From the IMG/VR virus record IMGVR_UViG_3300044527_000635, positions 1 to 62,493 of that record: a stretch of 62,493 nucleotides of DNA. One strand, written 5' to 3'. The DNA comes from a virus. The notes below the pieces were generated by a model. The model was not told where the DNA came from, searched no databases, and saw only the letters and a program-made list of their open reading frames with translations. A program made the position numbers and the translations under genes. Shown in pieces: positions 8,401 to 20,300 of this stretch. Within the stretch, counting starts at the first letter, position 1. Each line of letters starts with the position of its first letter.

Positions 8401-11400
8401 GTACATCGGGAAATCTTTAAGTAAAGAATTTTTCCCCAATATACTAAACGCCGAAATAGATGTTTTGTTAAATTCAGAGAAGCAAATTCAATGTAATATA
8501 AATATTGACGATTACAATGCTTACCAAACGCTTTGTATTGGAAATGCAATAAGGCCTTTGGATTTCAACAAGAGAACTGACAATTTATTAGAGAGAGCAG
8601 CTTTACTGCGACTAAAAGGAGACACTCAAAATCAATTACAAGCATATAACAGATTAAGAATAGATCAAACTTTTTTATCAAATTCTGTTACCCTTGAACA
8701 AAACCAAACAGTCGTTTTACTTCCCTTAAGCGCTGCTCAAATATACGATGCAGCAAACGATAAAACTGGGCCATTTATTCCTTCTTATTTCATAACTAAC
8801 AACAAAAAGATAGAAATTTTTAAAGATACTTTTGTAGGATACGCAGACAGTATTAAAGTAAATCAAATTTCTTTTGACAGAATTTCTTTATCAAAAGCTT
8901 TTTCAGGAGGCATAATTTCAGAAGGATATTCTAAAAAAATTAGCGTTTATGACACAGCAGGAGTTTTACCTTATTCTTCGTCAAACGATTATTGGGACGG
9001 GACTTTTAAAGAAGATAAAGAATGGACAGACAATCCTGCTTGGTGTTTTTATGATCTATTAACTAATAAAAGATACGGGGCAGGGAACTATGTTTCTGAA
9101 GCTGATGTAGATAAATGGTCGCTTTATCAAATAGCCAAATATTGCGATGAACTCGTTGCAGATGGTTTTGGAGGAGTCGAACCCAGATTCTCTTGTAATG
9201 TTTATCTTCAAAGTCAAGAAGACGCTCTTAAAGTATTAGCCGACATGGCTTCTGTCTTTAGAGGTATGTTCTATTATTCAAATGGATTTATTTATACAAT
9301 AAATGACATGCCAGAAAACACTCCTGTTTATTCTTTTACTAATTCGAACGTAACGGATGGTAATTTTAATTATGAATCTACTTCACTAAAAGACAGAAAC
9401 TCTGCTGTTTATATTAGATATATTGATAAAAATAATTTTTATAAACCAGCAGTAGAATATGTGGAAAATATTGAAGCATTTAGAAAATTCGGATTTAAAG
9501 AAACTGAATTAACAGCATTTGGATGCACTAGTAGAGGACAAGCCCAACGATTAGGAAGATGGTTATTAGCTTCTGAATATAACGAAACGGAAACCGTATC
9601 TTTTGAAGCAGGTCCAGAATCTGTTTATTTAAAACCCGGAGATGTGATAAAAGTTCATGATTATTACAAGAAGCATAAAACAGTAGGGGGGCGGTTAAGT
9701 AATATAAACATTTCTGGAGATATAAATGTCACTACTGGGACACTAACATTAGACAGAAAACTTGATTTCAATTTTTCTGGTGATCAGAACTATAAATTTA
9801 CTATTGTTTCTCCTAAGTACAACTTAGACCCTAGTTTTAAAGACACAGCGGGGAACAGTATTGTCACTAGTAATCTTGATTATAATGATTATAGGAAACC
9901 TCTTACTAATTCATTTATAGTAGGAAGCGGCAACTTAATTACTGGTCAATATTATGATTCTATAAGAATCACAGGTTTAGCTCCAGTAATGGCTTCTGGA
10001 CTTAATGTAACTGGTTTAGCGTATTTTACAGGCGCTTCGGGAATGTCTCCCAAATCAATAACTTGGGCGTTGGAAAATTCAGGAAATCTAAACGGAACTA
10101 CAGATAGTGATTATGATTTTTATAGAATTTTCAGAATTCAAGAATCTACTGAAGGGACGAACTACACAGTTATAGCGTCTCAAATGTATCACTTAAAATA
10201 TACCCAGATAGAATCTGGATTAAATATTACCCCCGCAAAAGCACCAGCACCAGAAGCCTCTGCTCCATTAAGAGCCTTATTCACTTCGCAGGAGACTAAC
10301 GTAGTGCTTGACATTTTTTATGATTCTTCAATTAAAAATAGCACTATAGGATTTAAAGTTTTTGCAAAAAATTTCTATCAATCAGACTTTGATCCGAATA
10401 AAGACACAAATTTTAAATTTGTTTCAATAGATATTTATGAATCTTTTACTAAAACTACATTAACTAAAAGTCAAGCAAGAGGTTTTATAAGAGTTTATGG
10501 AGTAAATATTAATAATTCTTCTCCTCTTTCTTATGTTGAAGCTGTAGACTCCACAGACGCTTTAAAAACAACTGCTTTTCCTGTTCAAGAAATCAGTTAT
10601 ACAAACGTGATTAAAGCGCAAACTATTGTCAATAATGTGACATACGAATTTGACAATCCTATTGCTTTAAATAGAAATCAATATTTTGCTGTAATTGGAA
10701 GTTCTCTTAATTTTAATATACCTTTAAATTTTATAGATAAAGTTGTTTTTAACAATATTGATTATCCTTATAGAGTAGTAATTATCCCTGAATTAGTAAA
10801 TAGTAAAGGGGCATTTGGGACTGCTTTCGGAAAATATTCCGCTCTTGATCCTGTAACACAAACAGAATATTTAACATTTGATAGTGACAATGCCTCTGAT
10901 AACGGTTATCTTTATAACTCTTTGAGTACTTTTGGTAGGTATAGAAGTTTTTCTTTAGCTATTGATAAAGGAGGGCTAACAGACAAAGGATTCAAAACTA
11001 CATCTGATTCTTTTAAACAAGAAGCAGGATTTCTATTAGTAACCTATGACAATAAAGATGCAGACATAATAGAGTATTTAAAGGCAATCTTGAACGGGGG
11101 TACATATGCAATATATCCAATTAATGGGACCACTTCGCGTCGATTAGTTTTTAACGTTCCAATACTCTCAGATAATTTCGTTAATTTCTTTTATTTATTA
11201 CTAACCCCTATAGAAACAACTTTTTCTTTTACTAAATATTCCATAATTCACGACGATGACGGAGAGCCAAAATCAATAAAACAAGGAAACGATGAAATAA
11301 TTGATTCTCATTTTATAAAAATATCGAAAGATCAATCAATCTTTTATTTTGACAAGGTTCAAGATGATAGTGGAAAAGCTTTTAATTTAGACTCTTATAA

Positions 11401-12808
11401 AGTCGTTTTAATAGCCGTAGATTCTTTTATGATCGCTTGGCAATATTCTTCTGACGAAACATCAAGAAAAATTTTAGATTATTATTCTAAATCAATTGAC
11501 GCGGCAAGTCAAATTAATACTACTTATCCGCTAATTAGTCCACCTAAAGAAATAAGCAAAGCATCTGATGCAACGCCGTTGTCTTATTCACTAGAAAATG
11601 TTTTAAAAACTAATAATGGTAATTACGTTCATTTCTCAATTAATAAAACCGTTTTAACTCAAAATCAAGTATCCATTTTATCCGCAAATAACACTGGCAG
11701 AAATTATCAGTCATTTTATAGACTATCAAGACAAAGCGTAATTTATAAACCTACTTTGGTTACTAATTTAACAGCTAATAATGTTGACAATAAAGTAATA
11801 GGATCAGAACCAGCCGCTACTAATTCTTTTTGTGCGCTTTCTTTACAAAATAGAGATTTGACAGGGGGCAGTTTCCCTTTAAATGTTAAAATTGAACCTA
11901 GCAAAAGGGCTTATATTTTAAATGGGAATAAAATTTTTACAAGAGCTTTAGAATTAGATGCGACAAATACAAATGATAAAAGCCCTGTTTTATTAAAATC
12001 AATCGATGCAGAAGTAGGCAATAATAAATATAAAGTAAAATTTGGAGCTAAAACAAGCGACTTCGGTTTAGACAGACAAGAGTTTTTCGATATTTCTATC
12101 ACAAGAATTATACAAAATACTAATTTTCTTGGAGCGAATAAAGAAGCATTTATTGATTTCAGTAAAGAATTTTATTTTCTGTCTTCCAGTTCTTCTTATG
12201 GAAGCATTCTAACAGATGAAGTTAGTAAAGGATTATTTAACGGCGCTTTTAATTGCGTAAATGTTACTCCTCCAAATAATTTCTCTCAGTTTTTGACTCC
12301 TTCTCAAATTCAAATTTCTATAAATCCAGAGCCGACTGTAATTGACATTCCTTTTATAGCAGCGGCAGAGTTTTCTACTTTTACTGGAGTGGGTAATCTG
12401 GGCCATAATTTCTATTATGGAGTTCCAGTATTAAAAAATGAAAATCTAAAAATTGTATTAACAATCCCCGATGTTCAAGAGAAAAAGAATATAAAAATAT
12501 TTTGTTTTCTTGGAGACAATTTCGTTAATAGTGAAGTCGATAAAACCGAACTTACAGTTGGGAATAACAACATAACAGTAACTTTAAAAGACCTGCCTTA
12601 TGCAAATTATTTCACCTATCGGCAGACTTATGCAAATAATGATTCAATAAACAATGCAACTTTTTGGAAATTTCGAAGTATAAAAAATTTATCTTTTGCT
12701 CATTATGCTGTTAGAAAGCCCCCTTTTAGTAGGGACCTTTATACTGACGCTTCTTTTTATTTTTACATTCAAACATTAGAGCTATCAATAGTTATGACTT
12801 ATGCATAA
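5483..12808 (+). CDS. J: Tail tip attachment protein J (host specificity) with inserted LamG-like domain
   Basis: The product has 2441 residues, about twice the length of lambda gpJ. A Gly-rich start (GFGGGGGG) is followed by VKDLLSEGPIGGLLEG, a hallmark of J N-termini. The conserved core lies at about residues 1180-1390: NPAWCFYDLLTNKRYGAGNY, AKYCDELVADGFGG, EPRFSCNVYLQSQEDAL, FGCTSRGQAQRLGRW and GDVIKVHDYY. A LamG/concanavalin-like domain is inserted at about 455-705 (GLIAQFDASNP, FTVFIVCKW, VFEVLVYNRKLATSES). The long C-terminal part is probably built of beta-sandwich modules that reach the receptor. J forms the central tail-tip hub and usually sets host range. No Shine-Dalgarno sequence is visible before the ATG. 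Confidence 0.88.
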   Translation: MNNFEDFKYIKGFGGGGGGSQSPQPTAAYEDVEGFVYNGQPYGVYQFAKVKDLLSEGPIGGLLEGQYLYSGQVGDLGFKKVIYNEYSSVVGENSESKYLRSIQWNQTPLLDSQEKYNFQQINVQVTNGTPEGTSLDQGFDSVSYIRSIGERLRGPNQLARTTDEVLDYQRTYRILNKECKKISLNFRISSLYVTLKYQDLTEVRDGKIKIEGVESATATDFKLTRTGRETEDGNLDAIVAGAGSVIRNKFKIRIKISPIYNEGYNANLPTLDLTSNTATIIKDNQNLVIDVDNVPKLFEIESDGKVTQGYSKQIILNTSNVFSGLNEDQNWAGWDITVLKITPEDTFSARASFISLESITETYSSSFRYTNSAIVTSKFNAGYFSKIPERSYDVNLLKVKVPFNYNPITKTYGITTPLAPTITTTISKTDGETTEDFFLGENGNYVNADNVNPPITDGLIAQFDASNPSLTTSAGEVTSWPNTVAGTIKCVLGNGTYAAPAGTTARPKYGSSHSEQSPNGNYGVTFETTQKVKFIGNADSTEAISKDDFTVFIVCKWHSSALNTERNSILASFPVQHYIFGQTQKINRYFAAGNTNLDMPQTQSNIPKFSSRSNYWGDTNDPTTYIIGLTQDKTSFYTVFWQNTIRSTQRNTVSVLPLLGLAINHNVSLNSKCTVFEVLVYNRKLATSESISVRNWLNKKWNVLVQNITSISSSAIPQAFNPNVFDIPLSSSISIPLKTLCANGQATKAFKYEGGDQNINFFNNPYYQMDLIPTRNLQVTSEKGYLKDQGFSGCYCDFFIKLKDISYAGTYSLINREEQFNLSMAINGEVVSLILKIISPNDGKIYTITKQLNTSKYSTTKLKNTFTRITLSILPKVVNPKVTFNEVARVVANINLNDKTWDKTPLVDTQKPQLRDQAGKLEASVKGLPSLLIQGVSFKEDSLYNSQIDNLAATCYKYFYGTTKTFLATGGGWYIGKSLSKEFFPNILNAEIDVLLNSEKQIQCNINIDDYNAYQTLCIGNAIRPLDFNKRTDNLLERAALLRLKGDTQNQLQAYNRLRIDQTFLSNSVTLEQNQTVVLLPLSAAQIYDAANDKTGPFIPSYFITNNKKIEIFKDTFVGYADSIKVNQISFDRISLSKAFSGGIISEGYSKKISVYDTAGVLPYSSSNDYWDGTFKEDKEWTDNPAWCFYDLLTNKRYGAGNYVSEADVDKWSLYQIAKYCDELVADGFGGVEPRFSCNVYLQSQEDALKVLADMASVFRGMFYYSNGFIYTINDMPENTPVYSFTNSNVTDGNFNYESTSLKDRNSAVYIRYIDKNNFYKPAVEYVENIEAFRKFGFKETELTAFGCTSRGQAQRLGRWLLASEYNETETVSFEAGPESVYLKPGDVIKVHDYYKKHKTVGGRLSNINISGDINVTTGTLTLDRKLDFNFSGDQNYKFTIVSPKYNLDPSFKDTAGNSIVTSNLDYNDYRKPLTNSFIVGSGNLITGQYYDSIRITGLAPVMASGLNVTGLAYFTGASGMSPKSITWALENSGNLNGTTDSDYDFYRIFRIQESTEGTNYTVIASQMYHLKYTQIESGLNITPAKAPAPEASAPLRALFTSQETNVVLDIFYDSSIKNSTIGFKVFAKNFYQSDFDPNKDTNFKFVSIDIYESFTKTTLTKSQARGFIRVYGVNINNSSPLSYVEAVDSTDALKTTAFPVQEISYTNVIKAQTIVNNVTYEFDNPIALNRNQYFAVIGSSLNFNIPLNFIDKVVFNNIDYPYRVVIIPELVNSKGAFGTAFGKYSALDPVTQTEYLTFDSDNASDNGYLYNSLSTFGRYRSFSLAIDKGGLTDKGFKTTSDSFKQEAGFLLVTYDNKDADIIEYLKAILNGGTYAIYPINGTTSRRLVFNVPILSDNFVNFFYLLLTPIETTFSFTKYSIIHDDDGEPKSIKQGNDEIIDSHFIKISKDQSIFYFDKVQDDSGKAFNLDSYKVVLIAVDSFMIAWQYSSDETSRKILDYYSKSIDAASQINTTYPLISPPKEISKASDATPLSYSLENVLKTNNGNYVHFSINKTVLTQNQVSILSANNTGRNYQSFYRLSRQSVIYKPTLVTNLTANNVDNKVIGSEPAATNSFCALSLQNRDLTGGSFPLNVKIEPSKRAYILNGNKIFTRALELDATNTNDKSPVLLKSIDAEVGNNKYKVKFGAKTSDFGLDRQEFFDISITRIIQNTNFLGANKEAFIDFSKEFYFLSSSSSYGSILTDEVSKGLFNGAFNCVNVTPPNNFSQFLTPSQIQISINPEPTVIDIPFIAAAEFSTFTGVGNLGHNFYYGVPVLKNENLKIVLTIPDVQEKKNIKIFCFLGDNFVNSEVDKTELTVGNNNITVTLKDLPYANYFTYRQTYANNDSINNATFWKFRSIKNLSFAHYAVRKPPFSRDLYTDASFYFYIQTLELSIVMTYA

Positions 12809-12823
12809 TAACAGCTAATTAAA

Positions 12824-13522
12824 ATGAAACATTATATTATATATTTTATTAACGGTAGTTATAAAATTATTCAGTCTTCAATTAATTTAGTAGAAGACAC
12901 AGATCATCTCTATTTTTTAGGAATAGATTATCACTTGGTTGATTATATCGTCCAATTAAATAAAAATATTACCGACAACGATTTAAAACATAGGAAAATC
13001 CTTCCAGACGGCAATTCAATTTGGAACAAGCATGATTTGATTAATGAAAAAATTCAAAGAATGACAGAAGAGAGAAGTTCTTTATTGCAAAAACTTGATG
13101 TAGAATTTATGATTTCTCTTGAAATTGCTAACAATAAACAGACAGAGATTATTAAAAGAAATAAAAATTTCTTAAGACAACTCTCTTGCAGAACAGAAAT
13201 GCATCATATTCATGACTGCGAGAAAATTAATAAGTTTAACGCTTTCCATAATATAGTAGACATAGAAATCATTGACCCCGGTTACGGATGCTCAGAGTCT
13301 GTCCCTCATGTCACCATCTCTCGTCCTGAAGAGACTGACTATAACTATGGATTAGCAGCGGCTGCTAACGCTATTAGAGGATCAAAAGGAGAGCTACTTT
13401 CTTTATCTATGGCAAAATTAGGATGCGGCTACATATCTGAGCCTACAATTGAAATCAGTGGATATGAAGGAGAAAACGCAAAACATCCTGTGTTAAAAGC
13501 TGTTATTTGTAATATAATATAA
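12824..13522 (+). CDS. Tail-tip accessory protein with chaperone-like segment and G-x-GY-x-P repeats
   Basis: This protein of 232 residues follows J by 15 bp. Residues of the type LLQKLDVEFMISLEIANNKQ-TEIIKRNKNFLRQLSCR resemble short phage tail-assembly-chaperone segments (L-x-x-LD-x-x-(F/Y)-x-x-(A/S)-LE... K-x-x-LR-x-L). The C-terminal third has two beta-type modules (IIDPGYGCSESVPHVTISRP and LGCGYISEPTIEISG) of the G-x-GY-x-x-x-P class found in phage fibre and structural proteins. A fibre-assembly or adaptor role at the tip is possible. The function is not established. Confidence 0.6.
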   Translation: MKHYIIYFINGSYKIIQSSINLVEDTDHLYFLGIDYHLVDYIVQLNKNITDNDLKHRKILPDGNSIWNKHDLINEKIQRMTEERSSLLQKLDVEFMISLEIANNKQTEIIKRNKNFLRQLSCRTEMHHIHDCEKINKFNAFHNIVDIEIIDPGYGCSESVPHVTISRPEETDYNYGLAAAANAIRGSKGELLSLSMAKLGCGYISEPTIEISGYEGENAKHPVLKAVICNII

Positions 13523-13524
13523 AT

Positions 13525-14352
13525 ATGACAGACGTATTGTTTTCTTCCGGCGACGAATTTGCGTACTCTAATAATTTAGCAAATTGGTCTTCAATTAATT
13601 CAGGCCAAGAGATCGAAATAATTGGAAGCCCAGAGAAGTTCTCTACTGTTCGTGTTGATTTTATTAGCTACAATAAAGTATTTTCTGTTGTTTCTGAATC
13701 AAGAATTAAATTTGACTCTAATGCAAAAGATTTAATACTAGACGGAGATACAATTGATTGTTTTTTTAAGACTTATTATGTCGCTGTCATTAATGATGTT
13801 ATTGAAAAAGGCAATGGATATCAAGTCAACGAAGTAGTTAGTGTATCTAAGGATTGTTATTTTGATAATTTTTTAGACAAGAAAGAAAAAGCATTATTTA
13901 AAATTACTTCTGTAAATGCTGAAGGCGGCATTTTAGAACTAGATCTAATTAGTAAAGGCAAATTTTGCCAAAACTTTAGCGAAGCGGAGATAGAAAGCAG
14001 TTCTGGGAAAGGAGCTAAGATCTCTTTTATCTTGGGTGAAAATAAAAACAAAGAGCTTAAATTCTTTTCTGTATTAGATGTTAAACACCAAGATTCATAT
14101 ATTACCGCAGATCTAAATGAAAAGATTAAAAATCCTTTTCTCTGCGGCGAAATGCATATAAAAAGATATCGTATTACTTTAAATAAATCGCTAGGTAAAG
14201 AATATCTTTCTCACCCTTTTATTTTAAAAGTACAAAACACTCCTTTCTTAAACTTGCCGCTAGCCAAAGATAACAATATAGAGCAAATCTATAATCAGGC
14301 TATACTGACTATAGACTCTAAGATTAAAGAATTATCTACTGGAGTAAAGTAA
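13525..14352 (+). CDS. Hypothetical tail-tip accessory protein
   Basis: This protein of 275 residues is the last gene of the plus-strand operon, 2 bp after the preceding stop. It looks like a beta-rich structural protein. VIEKGNGYQVNEVVSV and GGILELDLISKGKFCQNFSE recall the G-x-GY modules of the preceding gene, so the two may share a fold or act together. There are no catalytic motifs or membrane segments. Its last 21 bases overlap the 3' end of the oppositely oriented tape-measure gene, with no clear terminator between the two units. Confidence 0.5.
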   Translation: MTDVLFSSGDEFAYSNNLANWSSINSGQEIEIIGSPEKFSTVRVDFISYNKVFSVVSESRIKFDSNAKDLILDGDTIDCFFKTYYVAVINDVIEKGNGYQVNEVVSVSKDCYFDNFLDKKEKALFKITSVNAEGGILELDLISKGKFCQNFSEAEIESSSGKGAKISFILGENKNKELKFFSVLDVKHQDSYITADLNEKIKNPFLCGEMHIKRYRITLNKSLGKEYLSHPFILKVQNTPFLNLPLAKDNNIEQIYNQAILTIDSKIKELSTGVK

Positions 14353-17300
14353 TCCTCCGGGTCTCTTTTGTTCGACTAATACTTCAACAACTTTGCTTCT
14401 AAGTAACTCAGCAAGTTTGCCATTGTTTTGCATGCTGTTCTGATCGTTTTTAGAATTGGATGCGCCTTTTTGAGTGGTGGAGTTAGCTTCAGAGGTAACT
14501 TCGCCGCCTTGAGACATGTTGATTGAAATATTGTTTACTACAGACATGCCAGACTCTTGAGCAGTTCCAGCAAGAGAAGCTCTTCCTGATTCTGATTGAG
14601 TTATTCCCGAATCCTTAGATAAGTTATCATTTAAAGTATTCAACGCAGTTACTAATTCATCCATGCTAGAAGACTGGTCTGTATTGCTTTGACCGCTATA
14701 ACTTGTGCCAACCATCCCGCCGCTAGCATATTTAGGAAGAGAACCAGAATTCAATTGACCCATGAAGTCTTTGCCGTACATATCGACGGCTTTTTTATTC
14801 ATGACGTATTCGCCGCCCATTAACAAAGCGGGAATATTGTCTTGGCCTGTAGAGCCGCCGCCAGCAAATTTGGCAATATAACCTCCTCCTGCTCTAAGAT
14901 TTTTTGCATATTGTTCATTTAATTGCGATTGACTTAAATTGCCTCCCGGTTCTAAACCTCTTCCCGCAGAAGTAGAAGCTCTACCCCTTAAACTCTCTGC
15001 TCCCATTGTAAGTCCAGCAGCGCCTATTTGGACAGCAGCAGCAGTTAATCCTGAATAGAAAGTGCTATTTACTTGATTTTTATAGTTTTTAAGGCTCTGT
15101 TTCTTGTCTCTCTCATATTGCGCTCGGTCTTGTAAGTACTGATCAAGTTTTTCATAACGATCTTGTCTTAATTTATTTTGAGGGTTATTGTCGTCAGTTA
15201 GAGCCATTGCTGACAATCTAGAATCAACAGCAAACTCTCCAGAAGTTGGGCGATCAGGATTATCGTACAAGAATTCATTTTGCAATGGGCCAACAGAGAA
15301 TCCTCCAGTCGCGTATCTTGGAATAATTCCACCATTTAGATTTCTTAAATAATCAGATCCATATTTATCAACAGAAGATTTCTTAATGACATACTCGCCG
15401 CCGCTCATCATCGCGGGCACATCGTCTTTCATCCCAGAGCCGCCAGTAACCATACCTCCAGAATTATAGCCTTTAATTGGTCCTCCATCTTTCCTGCCAG
15501 TTGTAGCAGCTTTACCAAAAGCAAACAAAGCATCAACGCCCATCTCTAGAGACTTATCAAGCATTCTATTTAAGATGCCTTGGAACATGTCTCTAAATGC
15601 ATCCTTAAGGGTTTTAGTGCCTTTAATAGCTTCGCCAAATGCGCTGCCAATACCAGACTTAAAATCAGTTTGAAATGTATCAATTAGTTGACCAGTGTCT
15701 TTTGCGAAGTCTGCTCTATTGTAAGTGGTGTTCTTCTCTGTGATTCCTCCTACATCGACTTTCCCAAGTCTAGCATTGTCTTCTATTTGGGAATTCATTC
15801 TGGCGGCTTTTTCTTCTTTGAAGAATGTGTCGCCGTAAGCTGAACCGTAAAGCCTCTTTGTTTCTTCTTTTGTTTTATTTAAACGCTCAGTTACTTTTGC
15901 TCTCTCATCTGCTATTTGCATTTCCAAGTACATTTGAGCGGCTAATTCTTTATTACCATCTCCATAAATTTTATTAATTTCTTCTATCTTTTTATTTTTT
16001 TCGATTTGAATACCCTCTTGAGCTTTAGCTAAATCTCGCTCTGCATCTATTAAAGATTGAGGTTTTGCTGGAATTGACGAAGAAGTTTTCCCAACTGAAG
16101 GATTGAATTCATAAAATTTAAAATCTGAAGAAGCGGCAGGAGTATTAATTTTATTAGGAAAATTAGAAGTTGGCGTTGATTGCGATTGATAAAGCTTTGT
16201 TAAAATAGAATTTAAATTCTCAAGTGGGACATTTAATTTTAAAGCCAGCTTTTCTCTATCTGTATATGCAATTGGATTATAAGGACCTGCATCACCCCCC
16301 ATTGGCATGCCTGATGCACTAGGATTAGCACTTCCAAAAAGCATACCAGAATTAGCCATCTGAGATCTTATCTCTGTCAAAGCTTTTTCTCTTTCAGAAA
16401 CTGAAGCTATTGGTAATAGATTTCTAATTTCTTTATTTAATTCTGCTGTATTTTGAGTATCAACAAGTTGCTTTAATGCTTCGCTCAAAGATCTATTTAA
16501 TTCAGTTATTTTTGATCCTACTTCAGCCTTAGAAATATCATAAAAAGCTTTAGTTATATCAGGAGCTTGTTTTGCTAGGATTTCTGTTTGAGTCTTCGCT
16601 AGCTCATTCGCATATTTACTTTCTTGAGCTAATAAATCGAAATAAGTTCCTATATTATCAAGCTTCAATTGAGAAGTCACTTGATCAATAGCAACGCTCA
16701 TTGCGTTTTCATTGAAGTTATCAAAAGCTTTCTCCAACGCACCGCCTGATTGAATTCCGCTTCCTGTTTGCCCTATCAATGAAATATTAGTTAAAGCTCT
16801 TGCTCTTTCGTTTTCTTTTTTAAGCTGTTCTGCTCTTGCGGTTATTGAAGCATTTTGTAATGGAGCTAATTCTGCTCCGACTCCTCCGCCTCTAATCCCA
16901 TACTGATTAGAAATCGTATCCAGCAATTTAAACAATCCAGATCCTGTTTCTGTTGGATTTCCTACTCTAACATTTTGTCCCAAAGTAGAAGTCAATTCAG
17001 TTAGCTTATCAAATAAATCAGAAACCCCAACTTGACCAGTTGATCCCAAAGCTGCGGCACCGCCAGCAAGAGAAAGCTTTTCAGATAGAGCTACGCTTCT
17101 TCTTTGATAATCAGAGTTTACTTTTTGAATAGCTAAATCAAATTTTCCTTGTTCAGTAATTTTAGTTAACTCGTTTAAAACTCCTTCAAAAGTATTTTGT
17201 AATTCTCCTGCAATTAATTCGGCTTCTGGCTTCTTGAAAAGACCCGTTGCAGAGACTCCTTGAATTAATTTGTTTTTTACTACTTCTATATTGCCACCAG

Positions 17301-20300
17301 CGCTTAACTCTTTCAAAGAAGAAGCGATTAGAGGAGAAATACCTTGGATATTTTTATTAAAAACGTTTAGTTCTTTTGTGATATCCTCTGGAGACTTTGA
17401 CAAATCTGTTACTGCTGGAAGAGCTTTTGATCTTATGTCTTCAGCTTTTTTAGTAATAATATCAGTGAAAGAAGACAATCCTTTATCTAAAGCGCCTCTT
17501 ACTTCAGAGTTTTGTTTATTTTGAAGATCTGTTAAAGCTAGGCTTGATTCTGCGGCGGTTTTACCTGCTTCAGTCATGAAAGGGGAAGCTAAACTCAAAG
17601 CACCTTTTGTCCTTGCTGAAGCTAATTGTACAGAGCCTTCTGCTTGTATTTTGTTTAGCTCTCTAAGAGTAGTAGCTCTATTTTTTTCTGCCTCAATTTG
17701 AGAAGAGAGAGAAAGATTTAGATTTTCATATCTTTGAGTTAAATCCTTTAGGATATCTGCATTCTTTTTAGTTATTTCAATATTTTGTTTTTGAATAGCT
17801 ACAAGGTTGTCCGCAGCTTCTTTAGAAGAAAAAACACCTTTACCAAATTCATCGATTGCATCAAAAAGAGATTTGACATTTTCTACGCTAATATTTTTAG
17901 AAACTTCTTCAAATTTAGCAGCAAGTTCTGGTCCAAAAATACCCTTAGATTCTAATTGCGATCTAATTTGTTTCAAACCTAATTGATCGACATTAGTTCT
18001 CTCGACAAATTTAGGAGCAGACGAACCTACAAAATTAGGATTAGCTCCATATTCAAGAATTTTATCAGTTTTTATTGATTGACCTTTTAAATTACTAATA
18101 AAAGAACCAAATTCTCCTGCGCCACCTTTAAATCCAGAAAGCACTTTTTGAGGATCTATTGATTGAGTAAATAATCTATTTAATTGATCTGAGTCAGCTT
18201 TTTTTAAATTGCTTCCTGCAATAATTCCTGTTTTATCATTAACTAATTTAGTAATAGCCAATTGCCTTTCTAAACTTTGTTGAGCATCGGACATTTCTTT
18301 ATTTACTCTAGCAATAGCATCAGCTACTTTACCAATATCAGTTCCTGCGGCTAATACCTTTCCTCTAAACTCATTAGGAATAGAAGCAAGAGAATCAGTT
18401 ATACTTGTTTGAAATTTTAATAAGGCTTGAGGCTGAGTTTTTGGATCATTTAAAGCATTTTGTAAGCTCTCTAATGAGGTTGCATAAGTTTGTGATGCGC
18501 CAGAGAACTTTGAAGAAGATTCCTTAACTTTATCTAAATTGGTAGAGATGTCAAAGATGGCTTGTTCTGCTTTTGAATCTACTATCTTTTTGGCGGCTAT
18601 CCCTACTCCGATTAGTGCGCCAGCAGCAGCGCCAACTGGACCAAATGCAGCACCTAAACCAGCATATTGAGCGACATCCGCAGCGCCCGAAAATGCGGCT
18701 TTCGTTTTTTTATCGGACTCAGGGACAAATTGTTCTGCAATATTTAATGCCCCAGCCGCTGCTAAACCTGCACCAGTTCCAGAAGACCTAATTAAATTAT
18801 TAAGTTTACCACCTTCTTTTAAGCTTAAAGGTAAATTAGTATAACTTGCTGTGGCTATTTTGTATTCTTGACTGCTTTGTTGTTTAGCAGACGCTCTTGC
18901 TATTGCTTTTTGCTCTTCTACTTTTGCTTTAATTGACTCAAACTCTTCTTTTTGTTTTTTGTTAACCATCTGGCCACCAGATGTTCTAAGTGGTCCTGTA
19001 ACATTTAAATCTTTATCAATATTAGAGAAACTAAATTTTGATTTAGCTTCTGTTTTTAGTTTTTTAACAGCATTGCCAGCTTCAGAGATCTCACTTCTTT
19101 TACTCTTTATTAAATTTTGGGTTTGAGTATTAATTTCTTTGAAGCCGCCAGCTAAAGATTTTAATTGACTTCCAAAAGCGATAAAAGCTACAGTAATCAT
19201 TGAAAGATCAAACTCATCTGCAAAATTAGGAATAAAACCTTCGGCCATCCCTTTGGTTTGAGGATTGATCCCCGCTTTCTTTGCTAGAGAAATTCCATTT
19301 CCTAGACTTCCTTCGGTTGTGTTGTAAACGCCAAGACCGTTTGGATTAAATGATGTTTTTAATTGACTATTTTGACCCAGTTTAACTTGAGAAGAGGAAT
19401 ATCCAGCAGACATCTCTCTTGCTACTGCTTCTTGAATTGGATTAAAATTAGGAATAAAGCCAAAAGCTTTTTTGCCACCGGGAGCAATTCTTTTAACAAT
19501 ATTAGTAACTTTTTCTCCAGAAGCTTTTAGTTTAGAAGCTTCGGCTGCGATATCTATTGAACCAGCTTTCGCTCTTTCCTCATCTTCAAATATTTTGATA
19601 TAGCCGCCAAATTCTCTTTCAATTTTTTTTGCAAAACTTGCTTCGCTATCATCATCATATCTAAGTTTATAGTCACCTAAATTACTTATAAATCCGGGAA
19701 ATAGTTGACGCACCTTATTAATATTAGTGCCTCCTCTAACGTCAAAATCACCTCCGCCTTTGCCTTCTCTAGAATAATCTTTTGAGAGGTTAACTCCAGC
19801 TTCAAATATTTTTCCTGCAAACTGCGCTGCTGGATTTTGTACAGCACCAAGATATTTTTTTCTTGATTGCTCGGTAGCCTTTTCTCCTCCGGGTAATCCG
19901 TCCGCAAAGTCAGTTAATAATTGATTAGCAAAAGAATCAGATTTTGCTCTTAGATCTACTTTATTACTTTCTAAAGCCTCTTTACTAAGGTTAACAACTT
20001 TAAAAGATATTGGAACATTTCCAGCCCCTCTACTCCTCTGGATTGTTTGACCAGACATTTGTGGACTTTCTAAAGTAAGCATCTCTGCTTGAGCCATATA
20101 TGGAGGCAATTGAGCGGCCTGTCTTTCTACTTCTCTTTCTAAAGCAGCTTGTTTTGGTAACCATGTTGGATTTTTAGAAATTCTTCTAATTTCTTCAATA
20201 GGTACTCCGCTGTCAGAGGCTCCATTTAAAGTAGCATTAGTCCATTTACCACCAAGAGTACCATCTGCATTTAAGAAAGCAGTTTTATATTGACCTCTCT

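Noticed and set aside
14330-14380. Bidirectional terminator between the tail-tip operon and tape measure
   Set aside because: Only a weak GGAG/CTCC pairing with no U-tract on either strand was found.
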